From NCBI GenBank assembly GCA_017468215.1, contig JAFUJG010000219.1:1-14592 (forward strand): DNA of 14,592 nt, read 5' to 3'. Each line of letters starts with the position of its first letter. Position 1 is the first letter of the stretch. This DNA comes from Clostridia bacterium. GTDB lineage: Bacteria > Bacillota > Clostridia > UMGS1883. The notes below the pieces were generated by a model that saw only the letters and a list, made by a program, of their open reading frames with translations, had not been told where the DNA came from and did not search any database. Shown here piece by piece: positions 7,626 through 12,960 of this stretch. A program made the position numbers and the translations under genes.

Positions 7626-7895
7626 ATGAAGGATTATATATCTGAGCGTGCAAGAATGCTCGCTTGTTACATAATAGAGAACGAGGCAACCGTGAGAGAA
7701 ACTGCAAAAAAATTTTCGCTGTCAAAGTCAAGCGTTCATAAGGATGTTACCGCACGGCTTGAAAAAATCAGCCCTGCACTGGCAACGGAGGTAAAAAAGG
7801 TTTTGGAGCACAACAAGGAGGAAAGGCACATACGGGGCGGTTTGGCAACAAAGAAAAAATACGAACTGATTAAGGCGAGGGAAGCCAATTGCTGA
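7626..7895 (+). CDS. spoIIID: Sporulation transcriptional regulator SpoIIID
   Basis: SpoIIID is a small DNA-binding protein made in the mother cell under sigma-E. It activates and represses many mother-cell genes and leads to the sigma-K stage. The 89-residue product aligns by eye along its length with B. subtilis SpoIIID: an N-terminal MKDYISERA, a helix-turn-helix at about 22-42 (TVRETAKKFSLSKSSVHKDV), then RLEKISPALATEV and the basic RHIRGGLATKKKY region (67-79), which makes extra DNA contacts in the family. I use ATG 7626 because AAGGGAGG (7611-7618) lies seven bases before it. An upstream in-frame extension would begin inside the terminator hairpin. The gene stands alone after the pst-pho terminator and ends two bases from the stop of the convergent spoVAD. 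Confidence 0.95.
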   Translation: MKDYISERARMLACYIIENEATVRETAKKFSLSKSSVHKDVTARLEKISPALATEVKKVLEHNKEERHIRGGLATKKKYELIKAREANC

Positions 7896-7897
7896 AT

Positions 7898-8914
7898 TTA
7901 TTGTGCTTGCACGTTAAATTCAATGGCGTGTGCAACAGAAGGGATACTTTCGCCCTGAAGGGAGAGGGTGGGGCTCATCAATGCACCTGTTGCAATAAAG
8001 AGAACACGGTGAAGATGCAGCTTTTGCATTTCGGGCAAAATATAGCCTGCAAGCATCGAAGCACTGCAGCCGCAACCCGAACCGCCCGAGTGAACATCCT
8101 GCTTGTTTGAATCAAAAATCATACATCCGCAGTCATCGTATACAGAGTCTATGTTGATATGATATTCCTGCTTTAATAAATCAGAGGCAACCTTTTTGCC
8201 CAGGTGTCCCAAATCTCCTGACAGGATAAGGTCGTAGTCACCGGGTTTTGACCCTGTTGCCGAAAGGTGGCGTGCAAGGGTGTCACAAAAGGCTGGTGCC
8301 ATGGCACAGCCCATGTTATTGGCGTCACATACTCCTGCGTCGATAACCTTACCCACGGTGGCATGGGTTATATACGGACCTTTGCCATGCCCGGAAAGAA
8401 CAACGCTTCCGGAGCCTGTAACGGTCCACTGGGAGGAGGGAGGACGCTGGGAACCGTACTCCAAGGGAAATCGGAACTGTTTTTCGCTCCCGCAAAAATG
8501 GCTCGAGGTGGCGGCAACGGCGGTTGAACCGTTGGAGGCTAAAAGCGATGCAATAAAAAGGCTTTCTGCCATGGTTGAACATGCTCCGTAAAGCCCAAGA
8601 AAGGGAATAGCCAGTCCTCGTGCGGCATAGCCGGTAGCGGTGCACTGGTTAAGAAGGTCGCCCGAGGCAAGAAAGCTTATTTCATCTGTGCGAAGTGTGG
8701 CTTTTTCCAAGGCTGTTGTTACGGTTTCCTTGAAAAGGGCACTTTCCGCCGCTTCCCATGTTTTTTGTCCGAAATAAGCGTCCGATTCTATACGGTCGAA
8801 ATTTTTGCCGAAAGGACCCTCGCCTTCCTTTTTGCCCACCACAGCGGCATATGATATTACAGAGGGCGGCGTGGTAAATTTAATGGTTGACTGACCAAGC
8901 TGAGAAAATGACAT
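7898..8914 (-). CDS. spoVAD: Stage V sporulation protein AD (SpoVAD)
   Basis: SpoVAD is a thiolase-fold protein that binds dipicolinic acid and is needed to load Ca-dipicolinate into the forespore. The product has 338 residues, the same length as in B. subtilis, and shares GDLLNQ (85-90), the cysteine motif YGACSTMAES (109-118), ATSSH (135-139), QFRFPLEYGSQRP (146-158), TVTGSG (164-169), AMAPA (204-208), YDLILSGDLG (227-236), SGGSGCGCSA (276-285) and ATGALMSPT (308-316). Start: ATG at 8914 follows AGGAGGAGCT closely. An in-frame extension 14 codons upstream would overlap spoVAC and lacks such a site. It is second in a two-gene operon with spoVAC. In other spore formers spoVAE follows; here the next sequence is the end of spoIIID on the opposite strand. 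Confidence 0.96.
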   Translation of the reverse strand: MSFSQLGQSTIKFTTPPSVISYAAVVGKKEGEGPFGKNFDRIESDAYFGQKTWEAAESALFKETVTTALEKATLRTDEISFLASGDLLNQCTATGYAARGLAIPFLGLYGACSTMAESLFIASLLASNGSTAVAATSSHFCGSEKQFRFPLEYGSQRPPSSQWTVTGSGSVVLSGHGKGPYITHATVGKVIDAGVCDANNMGCAMAPAFCDTLARHLSATGSKPGDYDLILSGDLGHLGKKVASDLLKQEYHINIDSVYDDCGCMIFDSNKQDVHSGGSGCGCSASMLAGYILPEMQKLHLHRVLFIATGALMSPTLSLQGESIPSVAHAIEFNVQAQ

Positions 8915-8925
8915 AGCTCCTCCTA
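8912..8925 (-). promoter_or_regulatory. spoVAD ribosome site overlapping the spoVAC stop codon
   Basis: On the minus strand TAGGAGGAGCTATG combines the spoVAC stop (TAG, 8925-8923), the AGGAGG site and the spoVAD ATG (8914-8912). This compact junction suggests ribosomes ending spoVAC start spoVAD, and it decides the spoVAD start. Confidence 0.8.
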
Positions 8926-9363
8926 AATAAAAAAGATATAATATGCAATCCCGCAAATAACGGCGGTAGCCGTTCCGTAAACTATTACCGGACCTGCAAT
9001 AACAAACATTTTTTCTGCCAGACCTGTTATAAAGCCTTCGGTTTTATATTCAATAGCCGGCGAAACAACGCTGTTGGCAAACCCTGTTATGGGAACAAGG
9101 GTACCGGCTCCTGCAAATCGGGCAATGTTGTCAAACACATGTGCGGCGGTAAGGATTGCTGCAATTGCTATAAGCGTAACACTTGTTGCCGTTGAAGAAA
9201 GCGGGTCGGACAAACCAATTGACAAATAAAAGGTTTTAAGATACTGCCCGCCCATGCAAATGGCACCACCTGTTATATATGCCTTTATTGTGTTGACTGC
9301 CGTGCTGGTGGGGTCGCTGCGTTTTTTTACAAATTGTGCATATTGTTTTTTTGTAAGCTGCAT
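8923..9363 (-). CDS. spoVAC: Stage V sporulation protein AC (SpoVAC)
   Basis: SpoVAC is a small inner-membrane protein of the SpoVA dipicolinate channel; in Bacillus it behaves as a mechanosensitive channel releasing dipicolinate at germination. The 146-residue product has a basic N-terminus typical of the family (MQLTKKQYAQFVKK) and hydrophobic segments at about 27-48, 59-77, 84-103 and 117-143. The SpoVAC/SpoVAE hallmark ARFAGAGTLVPITGFANSVV (81-100) is followed by the EYKTEGFITG segment and AGPVIVYG (123-130). The longer N-terminus and the EGFITG...AGPV segments favour SpoVAC over SpoVAE. ATG at 9363 has GAGGTGA (9374-9368) just upstream. It is the first gene of the operon, with a candidate sigma-G promoter upstream. 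Confidence 0.94.
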   Translation of the reverse strand: MQLTKKQYAQFVKKRSDPTSTAVNTIKAYITGGAICMGGQYLKTFYLSIGLSDPLSSTATSVTLIAIAAILTAAHVFDNIARFAGAGTLVPITGFANSVVSPAIEYKTEGFITGLAEKMFVIAGPVIVYGTATAVICGIAYYIFFI

Positions 9364-9379
9364 AAAATCACCTCGGAAG

Positions 9380-9409
9380 TATTATCAGTAAATTAAAGAA
9401 AAAATATAC
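9380..9409 (-). promoter_or_regulatory. Candidate sigma-G promoter of spoVAC-spoVAD
   Basis: On the minus strand GTATA (9409-9405), exactly 18 bases, then GATAATA (9386-9380). The sigma-G consensus is GHATR-N18-CATNHTA, so only the first base of the -10 differs. spoVA is a sigma-G operon in B. subtilis. A concern is that the start site would fall near 9373, at or inside the GAGGTGA ribosome site. Confidence 0.4.
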
Positions 9410-9413
9410 AATG

Positions 9414-9440
9414 AAAAAGGACTCGCAATGCGAGTCCTTT
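9414..9440 (-). terminator. Intrinsic terminator of the GH27 gene
   Basis: Reading the minus strand, GGACTCGC pairs with GCGAGTCC around a three-base loop and is followed by five T's (9418-9414). The plus-strand arms are 9419-9426 and 9430-9437. It lies just after the stop of the glycosidase and just before the -35 of the spoVA promoter candidate, so it separates the two minus-strand units. Confidence 0.88.
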
Positions 9441-9454
9441 GTAAATTATTTATT

Positions 9455-10723
9455 TTAAGATAATTTGTATATCTTCACTCCGTGGAAGGGAACAACAGAG
9501 TAAATCCTGTCTGTAACGGAGGATACTTCATTTGTGAAAAGGTTCGTAAGAGTTGCCTTTTCCTTTCCGATTAATGAGAGGGGAGTATCAACAGTCATGT
9601 CCTTATCAGAAATGTTGAACTGGGCAATATAAACACAATCGTCCTTTGTGCTCTTGGCGTACCATACAACGGCACCTGTTTCATCACGGTAAAGCTCACG
9701 GTTATCTGTGGAATAATTGTTAAGCTTGATAAGTTCTTCGTTCATCATAAGGCCGTCGGTCCATTCGTCGTTCATGGTCATATCTCCGCCAAAGAAAAGC
9801 GGAGACCTGAAAATAGACCACAGAGCCATATGTGTCATCTGCTCATCCTTTGTAAAACGTGTCATTTCGCCGCCGTTGCCGTCACATACACGCAATTTGC
9901 CTAAAGGAAGCATGTCACAGTCGGGCCAAGCACCTTCAACCCTGAGATTCTGCCAGTTGCGGCAACGCTCGAACATATCTCTGAGAAGCTCCCACTTATC
10001 CCAGAAGTCGTCAGTCATACGCCACATGTTTGCATTGTCGCAAAGATGCTCTGCACTGCGAAGTGATGCCGCACCGGGAGAAAGGGAAAGAACAATATTC
10101 CTTCCGCACTTGTCAATAGCCTTGCGTATCATTTCAACTTCCTTTGCGTGGTAGGGGCGTGCAATATCGTCAACCTTTATAAAGTCAACATCCCAGGATG
10201 CATAAAGCTCAAGAAGCGAATCGTAATATTCCTGTGCACCCTCCTTGGTGTAATCAACACCGTACATATCTGTGTTCCAAGGGCAGGTCGAATCAACACG
10301 AGCAATATCCAATGCTCTCTTATCTGTACCCTTGATGGGTGTGTTTTTCTTTACACATTCACGTGCAATACCTCTGAGAATGTGGATACCGAACTTTAAG
10401 CCCAAAGAGTGAACATAGTCACTGAGAGGCTTGAAGCCTGCCCCATCCTTTGAGGAGGGGAAGCGGTTCACTGCAGGAATAAGGCGGGAGTATTCGTCAT
10501 ATTCCAATGCAGTAAAGTCGTTATATGTATGGCTTACAGCGTTGGGCTCATACCACTGAATATCAACTATAATATATTCCCAACCGTACTTTTTAAGATT
10601 CTTTGCCATATAGTCAGCATTTTTTCTCACTGTGTCCTCTGTTACGGCAGCACCGTAGCAATCCCAGCTGTTCCAGCCCATGGGAGGAGTGAGGCAAAGT
10701 GCATGATGGTTTCTGTTTTTCAT
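9455..10723 (-). CDS. Glycoside hydrolase family 27 protein (alpha-galactosidase-like)
   Basis: This is a retaining glycosidase of clan GH-D, most simply an alpha-galactosidase acting on raffinose-type or galactomannan fragments. It has 422 residues and no signal peptide, so it should act in the cytoplasm on imported sugars. The N-terminal TIM barrel (about 10-325) opens with PPMGWNSWDCYG (13-24), the family signature. D185 in FIKVDD is the expected nucleophile (the K-x-D motif) and D239 in ANMWRMTDDFWDKW the expected acid/base. WPDCDMLPLG (266-275) and SPLFFGGD (307-314) are also family segments. The last 90 or so residues form the usual beta-sandwich. Typical members have KYDNC around the nucleophile; this one has KVDDI, marking a less studied branch, so the sugar specificity is uncertain (alpha-N-acetylgalactosaminide or beta-L-arabinopyranoside are alternatives). 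It is a single-gene unit with its own promoter, AAGGAGG site and terminator; no transporter lies nearby. Confidence 0.85.
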   Translation of the reverse strand: MKNRNHHALCLTPPMGWNSWDCYGAAVTEDTVRKNADYMAKNLKKYGWEYIIVDIQWYEPNAVSHTYNDFTALEYDEYSRLIPAVNRFPSSKDGAGFKPLSDYVHSLGLKFGIHILRGIARECVKKNTPIKGTDKRALDIARVDSTCPWNTDMYGVDYTKEGAQEYYDSLLELYASWDVDFIKVDDIARPYHAKEVEMIRKAIDKCGRNIVLSLSPGAASLRSAEHLCDNANMWRMTDDFWDKWELLRDMFERCRNWQNLRVEGAWPDCDMLPLGKLRVCDGNGGEMTRFTKDEQMTHMALWSIFRSPLFFGGDMTMNDEWTDGLMMNEELIKLNNYSTDNRELYRDETGAVVWYAKSTKDDCVYIAQFNISDKDMTVDTPLSLIGKEKATLTNLFTNEVSSVTDRIYSVVPFHGVKIYKLS

Positions 10724-10759
10724 GGATAAACCTCCTTAATAAATGGTTTTTATACTTGT

Positions 10760-10788
10760 TTTATACCATAATGAAGGGGTGATGTCAA
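10760..10788 (-). promoter_or_regulatory. Sigma-A promoter of the GH27 gene
   Basis: On the minus strand TTGACA (10788-10783), 17 bases, TATAAA (10765-10760); the start should be near 10753. The AAGGAGG ribosome site (10737-10731) and ATG at 10723 follow. The -35 is a perfect match. Confidence 0.8.
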
Positions 10789-10824
10789 CAAAGAGTGAAC
10801 AGTTTGTTAAAAAAATATTTGTTC

Positions 10825-10853
10825 TTTACTAACATACAAAGAAATGTTATAAT
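10825..10853 (+). promoter_or_regulatory. Sigma-A promoter of the hemolysin III gene
   Basis: TTTACT (10825-10830), 17 bases, then a perfect TATAAT (10848-10853), giving a start near 10860. The region between this and the divergent GH27 promoter (10789-10824) is very AT-rich. Confidence 0.6.
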
Positions 10854-10864
10854 AACAGATTGAA

Positions 10865-10880
10865 AGAGGTGTTTTACATG
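10865..10880 (+). promoter_or_regulatory. Ribosome site fixing the hemolysin III start
   Basis: AGAGGTG (10865-10871) is six bases before ATG 10878. An in-frame TTG at 10860 lies at the predicted transcription start with no ribosome site, so it is rejected as start. Confidence 0.75.
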
Positions 10881-11516
10881 GCAATAAAATTAAAAAAATA
10901 CAGCCTTGGAGAGGAAATTTTCAGCTCGGTTTCACACGGTGTAGGAGCTTTACTTGCCATAGCGGCAACGGTGCTTGTTATTGTGATGGCTGCAATTCAT
11001 AAAAATGTTCCCGGCATTGTAGGCGGTGCAATTTACGGAGGCACCATGATTGTGCTCTATACAATGAGTACACTTTATCATTCTCTTACAAATGTTACGG
11101 CAAAAAAAGTTTTCAGAGTTATAGACCATTGCTCGATATTCCTTCTTATTGCAGGTACATATACACCCTACTGCCTGTGCACCTTATGGGGCAACGGCGG
11201 ATTGGGTATTCTGATTGCAATATGGGTATGTGCAATATTGGGTATTGTCCTCAATGCAATAGCACTTGATAAATTCAAAACTTTAAGCCTTGTGTTTTAT
11301 GTTGTAATGGGGCTTGCAATTCTCTTTAAACTTCCCACGCTTGTAACTCTTATCCCCACAGGCGGTCTTGTATTTATGTGTGTTGCAGGTTTGGTATACA
11401 TCCTGGGCATAACTTTTTATCTTTTAAAGATAAAATATATGCATGCAATATGGCATTTGTTTGTTCTGGGCGGAAGTATTTGCTTCTTTTTCTCCATACT
11501 TTTCTACGTTGTATAA
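10878..11516 (+). CDS. Hemolysin III / PAQR-family membrane protein
   Basis: This is a seven-helix membrane protein of the family that contains Bacillus hemolysin III, E. coli YqfA and the eukaryotic adiponectin receptors. The bacterial role is unsettled: pore formation was described for B. cereus, and membrane-lipid adjustment is proposed for others. It has 212 residues and seven hydrophobic segments. Family motifs are SVSHGVGALLA (17-27), STLYHSL (64-70), DHCSIFLLIAGTYTPY (83-98) and HAIWHLFVLGGSI (189-201). H68, H189 and H193 correspond to the three zinc ligands seen in PAQR structures. A further conserved histidine after the last motif (GS-x-x-H-F-F) is phenylalanine here (F203). It is a single gene with its own promoter, divergent from the GH27 gene. 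The name does not imply that the organism is hemolytic. Confidence 0.88.
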   Translation: MAIKLKKYSLGEEIFSSVSHGVGALLAIAATVLVIVMAAIHKNVPGIVGGAIYGGTMIVLYTMSTLYHSLTNVTAKKVFRVIDHCSIFLLIAGTYTPYCLCTLWGNGGLGILIAIWVCAILGIVLNAIALDKFKTLSLVFYVVMGLAILFKLPTLVTLIPTGGLVFMCVAGLVYILGITFYLLKIKYMHAIWHLFVLGGSICFFFSILFYVV

Positions 11517-11523
11517 CAAAACC

Positions 11524-11552
11524 TTGAAAAATGCGGTTTTATATGTTAAAAT
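11524..11552 (+). promoter_or_regulatory. Sigma-A promoter of the CNNM/CBS gene
   Basis: TTGAAA (11524-11529), 17 bases, TAAAAT (11547-11552); start near 11559. AAAGGA (11572-11577) follows as ribosome site for the GTG start at 11587. Confidence 0.7.
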
Positions 11553-11586
11553 ATAAGGTAACCAAAATATGAAAGGATGAAATTAA

Positions 11587-12891
11587 GTGACAGATCCGTT
11601 ACCTGTCGTCACGTTGCAGATTGTTTCAATTGCACTTGCTGCCTTGTGTAAGGGCGCAAAAACAGCAATTGAGGGCGTAAACGACTACAAGATGAAAGAG
11701 CTTGCCAAGGATGGCAACAAAAAAGCAAAAAGAGTTCTCGGCTTCATGGAAAGAGAGAGCAGAGTACTTGCGGCATTGAGATGTGCTATAACAACACTTA
11801 CATTGTGTGCAGTACTTATCGGAGGTATTTTTAACTATAATACTTTTCTTAAATATGTAACCGAGCCTTGGATGCTTATGGCAATTCTGGCAGTTATTCA
11901 TATTTCTGCAGTTGTTGTTATTGCGGATATGATTCCCAGAAAAATATGCACCTCAAAGCCTGACGAATGTGCCATGGGGCTTTCGGCGTTTGTGTGTGTT
12001 GTGTGGAATCTTTTCAGACCGTTGTCCTTTGTCTATAACCTTATAGCAAAGCTGTTTGTTGCACTTACAGGTAATGACCCCAATGGTGAAACAGCACATG
12101 TTACTGAAGATGACGTTATGATGATGGTTGACCTTGGCAGCGAAAAGGGAACTATCGCTCCCGAGGAAAAAGAGCTTATCACCAATATATTTGAGTTCGG
12201 CGAAAACTGTGCCGATGATGTTATGACCCACCGTAAGGACGTTACCGTGCTTATGATGGACGAAAGTGCCGAGGAATGGGAAGAAAAGGTTCGTGAAAGC
12301 GGATATTCACGTTTTCCTGTATGCGGCGAAGATATTGACGATATCGTAGGCGTTGTATATGCACGTGAGCTTTATGAGTTCTTCTACGATAAGGGCGAGG
12401 ATATTACCGAAATTATCCACCAGGCTTATATCGTTCCCGAAACAATAGGTGCAGATGTGCTTTTTGCAAACATGCAGAAGGAAAAAACCCATTTTGCAGT
12501 TGTTGCAGACGAATACGGCGGATTTGCAGGGATTGTTACCATGGACGACCTTCTGGGCGAAATTGTAGGTGAAATCGAAGACGAGGATTACGACGAAGAC
12601 GAGGAAAATGAAATCGAGGATATTATAACAGTAGGCGAGAACGAATGGGATATGGACGGTCTTACCCCTCTTGAGGAGGTTGGTGAGCTTACAGGTGCAG
12701 AGGACTTGCCCCTTGATGAGTTTGACACACTTTCGGGTCTTGTGCTTCATTCAATTGATTACATTCCCGATGACGGAGCAACCTTTACCGTTGCGGCATC
12801 AGGTCTTGAAATTGACGTTACAGATTTTAAGGACCGAAGGGTTGTAAGAGCAAAGGTCAGATGTGTGGTAAAGGAAAAAACAGAAGAATAA
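11587..12891 (+). CDS. CNNM-CBS-CorC (HlyC/CorC, UPF0053) membrane protein, possible Mg2+/Co2+ transporter
   Basis: Members of this family export or regulate magnesium and cobalt across the membrane, with CBS domains sensing nucleotide and Mg. The 434-residue protein has an N-terminal CNNM-type membrane domain (about 1-165, hydrophobic stretches near 8-26, 64-82, 96-117, 128-160). A CBS pair follows at about 208-330 (DDVMTHRKDVTVL, YSRFPV, then HFAVVADEYGGFAGIVTMDDLLGEIVGEI). An acidic linker (329-345, 13 of 17 residues Asp or Glu) leads to the C-terminal CorC_HlyC domain (about 348-427, with a LPLDEFDTLSG segment). Start: GTG 11587 with AAAGGA nine bases upstream; no ATG is better placed. 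The membrane domain is degenerate: the usual FFSAAETAL-type motif reads LCKGAKTAIEG and the usual GE-x-x-P-K reads ADMIPRK. The family assignment is firm; ion transport by this copy is not. Confidence 0.88.
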   Translation: MTDPLPVVTLQIVSIALAALCKGAKTAIEGVNDYKMKELAKDGNKKAKRVLGFMERESRVLAALRCAITTLTLCAVLIGGIFNYNTFLKYVTEPWMLMAILAVIHISAVVVIADMIPRKICTSKPDECAMGLSAFVCVVWNLFRPLSFVYNLIAKLFVALTGNDPNGETAHVTEDDVMMMVDLGSEKGTIAPEEKELITNIFEFGENCADDVMTHRKDVTVLMMDESAEEWEEKVRESGYSRFPVCGEDIDDIVGVVYARELYEFFYDKGEDITEIIHQAYIVPETIGADVLFANMQKEKTHFAVVADEYGGFAGIVTMDDLLGEIVGEIEDEDYDEDEENEIEDIITVGENEWDMDGLTPLEEVGELTGAEDLPLDEFDTLSGLVLHSIDYIPDDGATFTVAASGLEIDVTDFKDRRVVRAKVRCVVKEKTEE

Positions 12892-12903
12892 ACAGATTTT
12901 AAC

Positions 12904-12932
12904 ATGGTGGGGAACTTTTCTCCACCATTTGT
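12904..12932 (+). terminator. Hairpin terminator after the CNNM/CBS gene
   Basis: ATGGTGGGGAA (12904-12914) pairs with TTCTCCACCAT (12918-12928), eleven pairs with one G-U, around a three-base loop. Only a short T stretch follows (TTTGT), so termination may be partial and some read-through into the next gene is possible. Confidence 0.65.
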
Positions 12933-12960
12933 AAACTATATAACCAAGGAGGGAATACAT

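Noticed and set aside
7907..7935. TTGCAC...GTGCAA hairpin just past the spoIIID stop as a terminator
   Set aside because: Six pairs around a 17-base loop, no T-tract after it, and it lies within SpoVAD coding sequence.
7889..8110. Plus-strand open frame (73 codons) antisense to the end of spoVAD and overlapping the spoIIID end
   Set aside because: The opposite strand encodes conserved SpoVAD motifs; the frame has no ribosome site and no recognisable content.
9407..9413. CATTGTA on the minus strand as an alternative sigma-G -10 for spoVAC, giving a better leader length
   Set aside because: No GHATR-like -35 lies 18 bases upstream; that position falls in the terminator stem.
11518..11540. AAAACC...GGTTTT hairpin after the hemolysin III gene as a terminator
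   Set aside because: The stem has only six mostly A-T pairs with an 11-base loop and no T-tract beyond it, and it overlaps the -35 of the next promoter. How this gene terminates is unresolved.
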